Shown here piece after piece: positions 16,851 through 23,432 of a stretch of DNA of 34,802 nt (positions within the stretch are counted from its first letter, which is position 1; each line of letters opens with the position of its first letter). Source of the stretch: a virus. The DNA lies in the IMG/VR virus record IMGVR_UViG_3300033149_001862, positions 1 to 34,802 of that record; one strand, written 5' to 3'. The notes below the pieces were generated by a model that saw only the letters and a list, made by a program, of their open reading frames with translations, made no database searches and had not been told where the DNA came from. Position numbers and translations under genes: made by a program.

Positions 16851-18268
16851 CGTCGTGTCCTCCGTATTTTTTTTGCCCGCATCCTGCGCAGCTCGCGGGC
16901 GACGTGGTCAGCGTAATCCTCGTCCTCCGGTGTAGGTATATCATCCGGCGGCTCGTATGTCCAGTGCTTTGACTCCCGCCAGCCGTAGAGCGCCGCGTCG
17001 GCCAGGTCGTTCGGATAGCGCGGGTCCTCCCGCTTGTGATCTTCGTCCCACTGGATAAGTTCCATTTCCCGGGCCAACATGCCGTCTCGTAGCAACCAGG
17101 CGCGGGCAGCGTGGAAGTCGCTGTTCAGTATTTCGATGTAGTCGGCCTTGTTTTTCTTCTCCGCGGCATGCAGGGTCAGGCCGTGCCTGCTGCGCATTTC
17201 CTCGACAATGGCCTTGCCCAGCCCGCCGGTGTCGACCACGGTTTTCACGGGCTGGTATTTATCCTGCCAGTCCTTTATCAGCTCGGCCCACTGTGAGACG
17301 GTCAGGCCGCTCCGCTTGTACTCGGCCACCTGGTAGGTGTCCGGCAGGTCGTCACTCATTGCCCACACGCACATTGCAAACGCATCGTCATGCCCCAGGT
17401 CCACGCCGAGCACATGCCGCCAGGCATAACCTTCGGGGATGCGGCCGTCGTAGCCGTTGCGCTGCCGGTCGTAGTGGTAGACCAGTCCCGTATCGTCTCG
17501 CACCCAGCGGCCCATCCACTCGCGCAAGTATGTGGGATGGTGGTCATCCCAGCCCTTGCGCTTCAACAGCCGCTCAAGCCACTGCTGGGCCTTCTGTTTC
17601 CAGTCGTCCAGTTCGTTGCGCCAGGCGGGAAACATGCGGTTGTCGAGCACCGTCCAGTGATACGCTTCCCATCCGGGCAGTGCTCCGGTAGACGCATCGT
17701 GCAGGTATCCGCGGCAGGACGCATGCGGCGTGCCTGCCAGAATGAGGTCACCCTGCCAGTCCTCCAGGGCGGGCTCTAGCACCTCGTCGATGAGATCCTC
17801 GAACGTCGCCCCGACGGCCTGAGCTTCGTCGATGACCACTCGCCGGTAGGCGAAGCCGCGTAGTCGCGCAACATCCCGGTCGTCGTTGGCCCCCATCAAC
17901 CAGATTTCCGAGCCGTTCTGATGCCGGGCGATTAGCTCGGTGCTATTGTACTCATACTGCATACCCAGAGCATCCGCTGTCACCTGGAGCCTGCCCCACA
18001 TGAGCCGCTTCGCCTGGCCCCTGGTCGGCGCGATGTAGACGATGATTGACTCATCCTCGCCCTGCCGGGGGTTTGCCTCTGCCGCCTGGTGCAGCAATCG
18101 GTTGAGCACGGTGGTCTTGCCGCCACGACGACCACACACGGCGACCTTGCGTTTCGCCGGACTGCCGTACAGTGCACGCTGTACGTCGGTCAGCCCCGCC
18201 GAGGGGTCAACTCCACGGTGGGCGTCGACGAACTGGTTGAGCAGGTATATTTGCTCGGGCAGCAGCAC
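16838..18268 (-). CDS. terL: Terminase large subunit (packaging ATPase and nuclease)
   Basis: The protein has 476 aa with a GTG start 3 bases after the preceding stop. Walker A is GRRGGKTT (residues 46-53), Walker B VVIDEAQ (144-150) and the coupling motif LAGTPH (about 177-182). The C-terminal RNase H-fold nuclease shows LGVDLGHDDA (D290), VVDTGGLG (D346) and DLADAALYGW (D421/D424), all acidic metal ligands in the expected order. It pumps and cuts DNA during packaging with the small subunit encoded at 18943-19461. All motifs are intact. The sequence alone does not tell whether packaging is headful (pac) or cohesive-end (cos). Confidence 0.93.
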   Translation of the reverse strand: MLLPEQIYLLNQFVDAHRGVDPSAGLTDVQRALYGSPAKRKVAVCGRRGGKTTVLNRLLHQAAEANPRQGEDESIIVYIAPTRGQAKRLMWGRLQVTADALGMQYEYNSTELIARHQNGSEIWLMGANDDRDVARLRGFAYRRVVIDEAQAVGATFEDLIDEVLEPALEDWQGDLILAGTPHASCRGYLHDASTGALPGWEAYHWTVLDNRMFPAWRNELDDWKQKAQQWLERLLKRKGWDDHHPTYLREWMGRWVRDDTGLVYHYDRQRNGYDGRIPEGYAWRHVLGVDLGHDDAFAMCVWAMSDDLPDTYQVAEYKRSGLTVSQWAELIKDWQDKYQPVKTVVDTGGLGKAIVEEMRSRHGLTLHAAEKKNKADYIEILNSDFHAARAWLLRDGMLAREMELIQWDEDHKREDPRYPNDLADAALYGWRESKHWTYEPPDDIPTPEDEDYADHVARELRRMRAKKIRRTRRWPN

Positions 18269-18271
18269 GGC

Positions 18272-18580
18272 CTACTTGGTACGCTTGGGCGGGCGTCCGC
18301 GACGTCGGGCCACGGGCTTCGCCGGCACGGTCGCTTTCTCGGGAGACGGGAGTTGGTGCGGGCTCGCGCTGTTCTGGTCGGCGGCCGCGTCCTGGACGTG
18401 CAGCAGGGTCACCGCATGCAACGGCAGCAGGTACACGCTGCCCGTGTCCAGTTCGACCATTACGCACTCGCCTTCAAGCTCCAGTCGCTTGATCTTCGGA
18501 TGGTCCGCCAGAATGCGCCTGGTCCCTCTGGGGGTGACGAAATACACCACGTCCCTTGTGTCCACTGCTTGCAGTCTCAT
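18272..18580 (-). CDS. Small protein with AT-hook-like C-terminus
   Basis: The protein has 102 aa. The ATG at 18580 has AAGGAGG 10 bases upstream. The longer open frame to 18643 lacks support. The N-terminal half is a small beta domain (DVVYFVTPRGTRRILADHP; ECVMVELDTGSVYLLPLHAV). The C-terminus ends ARRRGRPPKRTK, which carries the GRP core of an AT-hook flanked by basic residues and could bind DNA. It lies directly before terL, so a role in packaging-site recognition is possible, but that is speculation. It overlaps the end of the acetyltransferase gene by 107 bases. Confidence 0.75.
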   Translation of the reverse strand: MRLQAVDTRDVVYFVTPRGTRRILADHPKIKRLELEGECVMVELDTGSVYLLPLHAVTLLHVQDAAADQNSASPHQLPSPEKATVPAKPVARRRGRPPKRTK

Positions 18581-18980
18581 GATTGAAAAACCTCCTTGGC
18601 TTCCAGCGATGCATCCCGAGCGCCAGTGCCAGCGCCAGACCATCCGGCGTCAGGCAAGACATTTCCACGCTCGGCGCACCGAGGTGTTGTGCGATGTACC
18701 GGCCTAGTCCCAGCCGGCGGTACTGGCTCTTTACATACACGTAGTGCAGCACGCCCTTGCCCGCGGCCCCCCAGCCGAGTATCAGCGCCGGCGATTCGGG
18801 CAGGCAGGCGACAGCAACGTGACAGCGCCTTGCCAGTCGGCTCACCTCACCGCGATAAATACGCTCGGCGGTCGCCCTGTGCACGGCCGGCAGCAGCGGG
18901 CGCATGCTCTTTGTCCAGGTCATCACGATGTAACCAAGATCGTCACTGGTCATCGGTCGTAGCTGGTAGCTCACCGGCAA
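18474..18980 (-). CDS. GNAT-family N-acetyltransferase
   Basis: The protein has 168 aa and probably starts at TTG (18980), with GAGGGAGGG 7 bases upstream. A GTG two codons later is the alternative. SYQLRPMTSDDL is a typical GNAT first strand, and VLHYVYVKSQYRRLGLGRYI (residues 78-96) contains motif A, the acetyl-CoA pyrophosphate loop (Q-x-x-x-x-G-x-G). The substrate is unknown. GNAT genes near terminase genes are seen in other phages; I do not know their role. The last 35 residues overlap the next gene and look less protein-like, so the functional domain probably ends near RWKPRRFFN. Confidence 0.75.
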   Translation of the reverse strand: MPVSYQLRPMTSDDLGYIVMTWTKSMRPLLPAVHRATAERIYRGEVSRLARRCHVAVACLPESPALILGWGAAGKGVLHYVYVKSQYRRLGLGRYIAQHLGAPSVEMSCLTPDGLALALALGMHRWKPRRFFNHETASSGHKGRGVFRHPQRDQAHSGGPSEDQATGA

Positions 18981-19461
18981 TGTGTGGCCCTCCCTCTACG
19001 GCTGTTTTGATCTCCTGCCACAGCTCGGGGTTGTTGCGAAACAGTTCGATCACCTTGCCCTGGATAACCGCAGGCTCGTGTATCACCCGGGCGTCGAGCT
19101 TCAGTGGCGCGTCCAGGCCGAGCAGTTTGGCGCGTCGTTCTACGATACGCAGCCCGGTCTTGATCAACTCCGGCAGGTTGCCGTTGGCTGACTTCAGTTT
19201 CTTGTTGATTCGAACCAGCCAGTCGTCCAGTCGGCTCAACTCGATTTCCCGCAGGCCGTCGGCCGACTCCCGGGCGGTTGATTTCAGCAGCTCGGTGACA
19301 GCGCGGCAGGCGTTGCCCTCGCTGGAGTATTTCAGCTTCTCTTTGATCTGCCGGTAGGTATAGCCCTCTTTGCGCATCTCCAGCGCGGCCAGTGCCCGCT
19401 CCCGTTTTTTTATCATGGACGCTGACGTTCTGTCCTTGTCGCGGGTCTTGTTCCTGGGCAT
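18943..19461 (-). CDS. terS: Terminase small subunit
   Basis: The protein has 172 aa. A Lys/Arg-rich N-terminus is followed by a helix-turn-helix-like segment (LEMRKEGYTYRQIKEKLKYS, residues about 28-47). A long helical oligomerisation part (ADGLREIELSRLDDWLVRIN) and RIVERRAKLLGLDAPLKLDA follow. That last pattern (ERRAKLLGLDAP) is common in phage TerS proteins of the KfrA/Terminase_2-like type. The protein recognises the packaging site and regulates TerL. It is separated from terL by the GNAT and AT-hook genes, whereas terS and terL are usually adjacent. No strong ribosome site precedes the ATG, and a promoter-like element ends 8 bases upstream. Confidence 0.8.
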   Translation of the reverse strand: MPRNKTRDKDRTSASMIKKRERALAALEMRKEGYTYRQIKEKLKYSSEGNACRAVTELLKSTARESADGLREIELSRLDDWLVRINKKLKSANGNLPELIKTGLRIVERRAKLLGLDAPLKLDARVIHEPAVIQGKVIELFRNNPELWQEIKTAVEGGPHIAGELPATTDDQ

Positions 19462-19469
19462 GTTTTCAG

Positions 19470-19496
19470 CCTATACGGGTGGATGCGGGTTGTCAA
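19470..19496 (-). promoter_or_regulatory. Candidate promoter before terS
   Basis: On the minus strand a perfect -35 TTGACA (19491-19496) is followed after only 15 bases by TATAGG (19470-19475). The spacing is shorter than ideal. The -10 is 8 bases from the terS ATG, so a transcript would be almost leaderless. The -35 overlaps the stop of the 59-aa gene. It could start late transcription independently of the replication genes. Confidence 0.4.
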
Positions 19497-19672
19497 GGCT
19501 GGCTGGGCTGCATCTTGCCTAGCAGGATCAGGACGAGTCTTTTTGAGACGACTATATCGATTGCGTAGCTTATCGCCTTGGCGACTTCCTCGTGGTCCCT
19601 GTATCTCCCAGCCATCTCTATCAACTCGACCAATGCCTTTGATAGTGCTTCTTTCTTTTCTTGGTAATCCAT
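19493..19672 (-). CDS. Small helical hypothetical protein between dnaB and terS
   Basis: A 59-aa frame starts at ATG 19672 with AAAGGAGA upstream and ends TGA at 19493. The product is helical and charged (MDYQEKKEALSKALVELIEM, then HEEVAKAISYAIDIVVSKRL, then VLILLGKMQPSQP). Other frames here give low-complexity Arg/Pro-rich translations, so I consider this the real gene. Function unknown. Confidence 0.7.
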   Translation of the reverse strand: MDYQEKKEALSKALVELIEMAGRYRDHEEVAKAISYAIDIVVSKRLVLILLGKMQPSQP

Positions 19673-19684
19673 TCCTGTCTCCTT

Positions 19685-20938
19685 TCACAGCTTCGGCAGA
19701 AACAGCCCGTATTTCTTCTCAAAAATCAACTCAACGACGCCAGTTGGTCCGTTGCGGTTCTTGGCAATGCCAACCTGGAAAGACTTGTCTGTGTGATCCT
19801 TGGTGTAGTAGCTGTCACGGTACAAAAACCACACCATATCGGCATCTTCCTCGATGCGCCCAGAATCCCGCAGGTCGGACAACATGGGTACCTTGTCGGT
19901 TCTGTTCTCCAGCTTCCGGTTAAGCTGTGATAGTGCGAACACGACCATCTGCTCATCCTTGCAGAGTCGTGCCAACTGTGTGGTGAACCTGCCGATTTCA
20001 AGTTCCCATCGTTCTCCCTGCGGGTAGTCGATCTTTGTCAGGTGGTCTATGAACACCACTTTGACGCCAAGGCCGGTCTTTGCCCGTCTGATTTCCGCAA
20101 GGATGTCGGCCGGCCGGTAGCTTCCGGCTGCAACATGGAACGGCGCATCTTTCAGGTGCTGCTGACAACTTTCGGTGACACGGTTCCAGTCGTCTTTTTC
20201 CATTGCCCCGGCGGTGCGCATTCTCGACAGGGATACACGGTTGTAGGCTGCAAGCCTGCGCTGGTGGATTGCCGAGCCCGACATTTCCATGGACACGAAA
20301 AGCACGGGTATTTTTCTCGCCGCGTATCGCTCTCCCAGATTTACCGCCAGCGCCGTCTTGCCCATTCCGGGCCTGCCAGCCACAACAACAAGCTCATCGG
20401 CTGCCGGTGCGTATTCGTCCAGATCGTTGAGGCCGCAGTTTATCCGCCCGGGCAGAAGTCCTGACTGGTACTCATCCAGTTCCCGGAATGCGTCGGAGAT
20501 TGTTGGCGTCTGGCGCTTGGTCTCGTCGAGTATTGCCGGCACGACGGAAAGCATATCCAACACTTCATCGGTCGTCTTTCCGTTGTCAACAGCGGCCGTG
20601 ATCTCCTGTGCCCAGGCTCGCACCTTGCGTTTGACCGACCGGTTTTTGATCCGCCTACAAAGCGCCGGTCCTTCATGGCGGAAGAAGGATAGTTCATCGG
20701 TTACGCGGGATGCCAGCACCGCAGCGTCTTTGATTCCCGCCTCTTCTAGGTCTTTCCAAAGTGTCAGGTATGTTGGCGATTCCCCTTGTTCGAGGCACCT
20801 CTGGCAGACCTCGAACATCCGCCTTGGTAGTTCATGGTAGAAGTCGGCGGCAGTCAACCCGTGGGGTATTTCGCTGTAGGAGATAATCCAGCCGACCATT
20901 GCTTCTTCTGCTTCCCTGCCGACTGAGATGTGGTCCAT
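19685..20938 (-). CDS. dnaB: Replicative DNA helicase (DnaB family)
   Basis: The protein has 417 aa from the ATG at 20938, which overlaps the preceding stop as TAATG; an open extension to 20989 lies inside the initiator gene. The N-terminal helical DnaB-N domain occupies residues about 5-110. The RecA-like motor has Walker A GRPGMGKT (188-195), FVSMEMSG (214-221), Walker B KVVFIDHL (293-300), the FALSQLNR motif (334-341) and an arginine-finger region near LRDSGRIEEDADMVWFLYRD. It unwinds DNA at the phage fork and is probably loaded by the upstream gene product. It is similar in length to host DnaB but slightly shorter. Confidence 0.92.
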   Translation of the reverse strand: MDHISVGREAEEAMVGWIISYSEIPHGLTAADFYHELPRRMFEVCQRCLEQGESPTYLTLWKDLEEAGIKDAAVLASRVTDELSFFRHEGPALCRRIKNRSVKRKVRAWAQEITAAVDNGKTTDEVLDMLSVVPAILDETKRQTPTISDAFRELDEYQSGLLPGRINCGLNDLDEYAPAADELVVVAGRPGMGKTALAVNLGERYAARKIPVLFVSMEMSGSAIHQRRLAAYNRVSLSRMRTAGAMEKDDWNRVTESCQQHLKDAPFHVAAGSYRPADILAEIRRAKTGLGVKVVFIDHLTKIDYPQGERWELEIGRFTTQLARLCKDEQMVVFALSQLNRKLENRTDKVPMLSDLRDSGRIEEDADMVWFLYRDSYYTKDHTDKSFQVGIAKNRNGPTGVVELIFEKKYGLFLPKL

Positions 20939-21603
20939 TAGAGCCTCCACTTGGTTTTCTTGTGTTCGGGTTCGACTTCGTCTGCCCACCTACCTTGGCT
21001 TATCCACGTCTTGGGGTGTGGTATATATTGCCCATCATCCTTGGTCCATTGCTTCGATTTCTTCTGCTGCTCGATGGCCTCCAGAATGGTGTCGATGTCC
21101 GGCTTGTCTTTTTTTCGCAGCCACTCCCTCTTGGCCGCGTCCTTGCCGATCTTTCTGGGGTAGGCCGACCAGAATTTTTCAAAGTTGTCCTTGCACTGTT
21201 TCAGGGAAGGGGAATCAGGTTTCAGGAATCCGGAATCAGCAGGGCTAGTACTAGGCTTTCCCTGGGCTTGTCCCGGAATTTCCGAGGCTAGCCTCGTACT
21301 TTCCGAGGCTTTCCCTGGGCTTTCCCTGGGCTTTCCCTGGGCTTCAATGTTTTCAATTACTTGCGGGTCAGGGATCACCGATTCTGTTTCCCGATGATGG
21401 GGGTTTTGGTGCTTCAGGAAATTCTGCACCTGAATGTAACTTGAACCATCGACATTGTAGATGATGATAAACCCGGCATCATGAAGCTGCTTGAGAAGCT
21501 CCTCGACCTTGCTTGTCTTGATAAATAACAGTCTTCCAAGTGGCTCAATGTCTGCAAGATCCTCGTTCTTGAAAAATCCGGGCTTGATGTTTCTGGAGCG
21601 CAT
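20938..21603 (-). CDS. Replication initiator / helicase loader
   Basis: The protein has 221 aa. AGGAGG lies 8 bases before the ATG. The N-terminus (RSRNIKPGFFKNEDLADIEP) and QLHDAGFIIIYNVDGSSYIQ, then QNFLKHQNPH, are hallmarks of phage replisome-organiser proteins with a winged-helix DNA-binding domain. The C-terminal part (FEKFWSAYPRKIGKDAAKRE, then GQYIPHPKTWISQGRW) is the usual helicase-loader-like tail of this group. Between LGRLLFI and KTSKVEELLKQ, a segment of roughly 30 residues that family members carry appears to be missing in frame. The linker (about residues 85-120) is encoded by direct DNA repeats that look like iterons. It is the first gene of its unit and overlaps dnaB by one base. 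Confidence 0.8.
   Translation of the reverse strand: MRSRNIKPGFFKNEDLADIEPLGRLLFIKTSKVEELLKQLHDAGFIIIYNVDGSSYIQVQNFLKHQNPHHRETESVIPDPQVIENIEAQGKPRESPGKASESTRLASEIPGQAQGKPSTSPADSGFLKPDSPSLKQCKDNFEKFWSAYPRKIGKDAAKREWLRKKDKPDIDTILEAIEQQKKSKQWTKDDGQYIPHPKTWISQGRWADEVEPEHKKTKWRL
21254..21360. other. Putative replication origin: 11-bp iterons, palindrome and AT-rich flank inside the initiator gene
   Basis: GGCTTTCCCTG occurs three times in tandem at 21307-21339 (period exactly 11 bp) and once more at 21254-21264. Between them is the perfect 14-bp palindrome CGAGGCTAGCCTCG (about 21283-21296). An AT-rich stretch (TTCAATGTTTTCAATTACTT, 21343-21362) follows. The 11-bp period is not a multiple of three and matches one helical turn, so selection at DNA level is likely. 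Iterons beside an AT-rich element in the middle of the initiator gene is the arrangement of the lambda origin in gene O. Function is inferred from this layout. Confidence 0.6.
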
Positions 21604-21626
21604 ATCCCGGCCCTCCTAAAAGCCAA

Positions 21627-21671
21627 CCTCCCCCTGGCCGCGGCAATGGCGGGGACACGACCAGGGGGAGG
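21627..21671 (-). terminator. Leader hairpin between promoter and replication operon (possible attenuator)
   Basis: CCTCCCCCTGG (21627-21637) and CCAGGGGGAGG (21661-21671) form a perfect 11-bp stem with a 23-base loop in the minus-strand transcript. TTGGCTTTT follows before the AGGAGG of the initiator gene. It lies between the promoter at 21714-21742 and the first gene. The U-tract is only moderate, so it may be a weak terminator, a pause site or a protein/RNA-binding leader. Confidence 0.55.
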
Positions 21672-21713
21672 ATTTACGGCCTATCTGTATGCTTGCTTGC
21701 CATTGCGAGCCAC

Positions 21714-21742
21714 ATCATACACAGCCCACCACTCCTTGTCAA
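21714..21742 (-). promoter_or_regulatory. Strong sigma70-type promoter for the replication/late unit
   Basis: On the minus strand TTGACA (21737-21742) and TATGAT (21714-21719) are separated by exactly 17 bases. It is the best promoter match seen in the window. It would give a leader of about 100 bases that includes the hairpin at 21627-21671 before the initiator gene at 21603. Confidence 0.75.
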
Positions 21743-21786
21743 GCGCTTTCTTGCCGCGTATTTCCCTTCGCACCTGCGAACTTAGC

Positions 21787-21860
21787 TACGCACCGCCAAC
21801 CTGCCGAGATTGTTGTGCATGTGGGCAAACAGGTGCGTAATCGGTTACGCGGTTGGCGGT
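21787..21860. promoter_or_regulatory. Cluster of inverted repeats between the divergent units (possible operator)
   Basis: In the 330-bp gene-free region 21604-21933, several perfect inverted repeats lie between the two promoters. ACCGCCAACC (21792-21801) pairs with GGTTGGCGGT (21851-21860). TACGCACC (21787-21794) pairs with GGTGCGTA (21832-21839). GCGTAA-TCGG-TTACGC spans 21835-21850. A TACGC core recurs three times. Such dyads usually bind a dimeric regulator. No obvious repressor gene was recognised in the window, so the binder could be a host protein or an unknown early protein. The rest of the region holds the minus-strand promoter and leader and the plus-strand promoter. Confidence 0.5.
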
Positions 21861-21900
21861 TCGCGCCGCTGTAAGTGCCTGAAATCGTTAGCCCGCCCGG

Positions 21901-21928
21901 TTGGCACGCGGTATGCATGCAATATAAA
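21901..21928 (+). promoter_or_regulatory. Candidate promoter for the first plus-strand gene
   Basis: TTGGCA (21901-21906) and TATAAA (21923-21928) are 16 bases apart. The ATG of the next gene is at 21934, about where transcription would begin, and no Shine-Dalgarno is visible. This suggests a leaderless mRNA, or that the true start is further in. Confidence 0.45.
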
Positions 21929-21933
21929 GTGCT

Positions 21934-22320
21934 ATGGCAAGGCACCGAAAAATCAAGACCGTCAACGAGCTGGCCGGGCTGGCTGCCGGCCGCACCGTGT
22001 ATGTCCGCTATAGCCGCAGCATCGCCCGCGACATCAAGCGCGGCTACAGCCTCGACCACTCTCAGATGTCCCGGGAGCCGGGGCTGAGCGCCATGGACAT
22101 CAGGCCGGACGACTGGGACGAGGGACGTGGATGGATCGCGCGCCTGCTGGTGAGCTACGGGCACCTGAGATATGACGGTGCCCGCGCCTATGTGCTGACC
22201 GGCGAGGTGGCCGGCAAGACGGACATGGTGGAGTCGGCCGCCAACTACTCGCGGGCCGTGGCTCGCTGGCGTGAGGATTGTACCGGGCCGTGTCCGCGCC
22301 CGGAGGACTTTGACCTGTAA
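21934..22320 (+). CDS. DUF6098-like hypothetical protein, first early gene
   Basis: The protein has 128 aa. TVYVRYSRSIARDIKRGYSL, REPGLSAMDIRPDDWDEGRG and WIARLLVSYGHL, then AYVLTGEV, follow a pattern I associate with DUF6098 proteins (LYVRYS, GLSV, WLARQL, WVLTGE). The function of that group is unknown to me. It has a basic N-terminus and no membrane segment. The gene lacks a ribosome site upstream of its ATG and lies right at a promoter-like element. Confidence 0.65.
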   Translation: MARHRKIKTVNELAGLAAGRTVYVRYSRSIARDIKRGYSLDHSQMSREPGLSAMDIRPDDWDEGRGWIARLLVSYGHLRYDGARAYVLTGEVAGKTDMVESAANYSRAVARWREDCTGPCPRPEDFDL

Positions 22321-22358
22321 CCATGGCCGTGAAAGCGGCCGCTTAAGGGAGGTGCCAA

Positions 22359-22649
22359 GTGAAAACCGCCGTCCGCTACTTCGACGAGCTCACCGAAGTC
22401 CTGTGCACCGTCGCGCAGGCAACGCGCACCGGCCGCTGGCCTGCGGGATGGGATGCGCAAGCGGCCGCGCGCGTGCGCTGCTGGTTGGTGCGCCGGATAT
22501 TCGACGCGATGTCCAAGCTGCCGCCTGCGCCGCCTGAGTCCGATGACTGGCAGGAGCGAGTGAACCTGGTGGCCTGCACACAGGCGGTACGAGACCAGAT
22601 TGACCGGTTGCTGGACGCCGCACCGGTGTCAAGCTGCTGTAATCATTGA
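22359..22649 (+). CDS. Hypothetical early protein
   Basis: The protein has 96 aa with a GTG start preceded by AAGGGAGGT at good spacing. The helical product has VRYFDELTEVLCTVAQATRT, a Trp/Arg-rich middle (CWLVRRIFDAMSKLPPAPPE) and a Cys-Cys near the C-terminus. It lies in the short first early unit before the promoter at 22662. No family recognised. Confidence 0.65.
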   Translation: MKTAVRYFDELTEVLCTVAQATRTGRWPAGWDAQAAARVRCWLVRRIFDAMSKLPPAPPESDDWQERVNLVACTQAVRDQIDRLLDAAPVSSCCNH

Positions 22650-22661
22650 GAAACTTTTTTC

Positions 22662-22690
22662 TTGACAACGGCCGCCTTGCGTGGCATGAT
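22662..22690 (+). promoter_or_regulatory. Sigma70-type promoter for the main early operon
   Basis: TTGACA (22662-22667) and CATGAT (22685-22690) are separated by 17 bases and preceded by a T-rich stretch (ACTTTTTTC). No gene lies between it and the DUF7666-like gene at 22803. The 100-base leader contains the hairpin at 22724-22779. Confidence 0.7.
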
Positions 22691-22723
22691 GGTCCGTGCT
22701 ATGCGGGATTCAACACAAGCAAC

Positions 22724-22788
22724 AAGTCGCCGCCCGGTGGGTCCTGCCTCCCCCGCCCGCATAGCCCGGGCGGCGGCTTCCTTTTGTT
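22724..22788 (+). terminator. Leader terminator-like hairpin upstream of the early operon
   Basis: AAGTCGCCGCCCGG (22724-22737) pairs with CCGGGCGGCGGCTT (22766-22779) over 14 bases with one G-U pair and a 28-base loop. CCTTTTGTT follows. This is an intrinsic-terminator shape placed about 35 bases after the predicted transcription start and before the GGGAGGAACC ribosome site. It may stop early transcripts unless antiterminated, or define a small RNA of about 90 bases. Confidence 0.6.
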
Positions 22789-22802
22789 GACCGGGAGGAA
22801 CC

Positions 22803-23432
22803 ATGCTAGCCTGGCATTTCTTAAGAAAGGACGGCACGTCAGGTGCCGATAGAAAATACCGCCCCAGCGGCACGGAGGTTCACGACGGGCCGCTGGAGCT
22901 GTGCGAGATCGGCCTGCATGGCAGTCGCAGGGCGCTTGACGCGCTTGCCCACGCGCCTGGTCCGGTTGTCCGCCGAGTGGAGTTGGCGGGCAATATTATT
23001 GAGGGCAAGGACAAGGCATGCGCCTCAATCCGCCGCGAACTGTGGCGCCTTGACGCCACAGACATCCTGCGCAAGTTTGCGCGCTGGTGCGCCATCGGCA
23101 TGATCATCGGCCACTGGCCTGATGCGCCCGAGGTAGTTAGGCGGTGGCTGGCGACCGGAGATGAGTCGCTACAGGACGCCGCTGGAGACGCTGCTCGGAC
23201 CACCACCTGGACCACCCCCCAGTCCACTGCCCGAGACACTGCCAAGCATGCTACTTGGCAAGTTGCCTGGGATGCCGCCCGGCGAGCTGCCTGGGATGCC
23301 GCTGGGGTCGCCGCCTGGGGCGCCACAGGGGACGCCGCTTGGTGCACCGCCTGGGGCGCCGCCTGGGCAGCCATGAACTTCAAGCTGGAGTCCATGCTGC
23401 TCGACGCACGAAGGGAGAAATCATGTACGTGA
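22803..23432 (+). CDS. DUF7666-like protein with C-terminal Trp/Ala repeats
   Basis: The protein has 209 aa and GGGAGGAACC precedes the ATG. The N-terminal domain (LAWHFLRKDG, then ELCEIGLHGSRRALDALAHA, then PGPVVRRVELAGNIIEGKDK) matches my memory of the DUF7666 family (AWHFL, CE-GLHAS, DAL-YAPG, V-L-G). The family's function is unknown. From about residue 135 the sequence becomes AW-rich repeats (WDAARRAAWDAAGVAAWGAT and on) forming a low-complexity, probably helical tail. The same DNA read in another frame gives a Gly/Pro-rich collagen-like peptide, a by-product of the repeat. It starts the main early operon. Confidence 0.75.
   Translation: MLAWHFLRKDGTSGADRKYRPSGTEVHDGPLELCEIGLHGSRRALDALAHAPGPVVRRVELAGNIIEGKDKACASIRRELWRLDATDILRKFARWCAIGMIIGHWPDAPEVVRRWLATGDESLQDAAGDAARTTTWTTPQSTARDTAKHATWQVAWDAARRAAWDAAGVAAWGATGDAAWCTAWGAAWAAMNFKLESMLLDARREKSCT

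Noticed and set aside
19413-19688. 91-aa minus-strand frame between dnaB and terS
   Set aside because: It has an Arg/Pro/Thr-rich composition and overlaps the terS start. The 59-aa frame in the same region has a better ribosome site and sequence.
23161-23376. Collagen-like Gly/Pro-rich frame (GMPPGELPGMPLGSPPG) on the plus strand
   Set aside because: It is the +1 frame of the Trp/Ala repeat in the DUF7666-like gene, lacks a spaced ribosome site, and its composition follows from the repeat.
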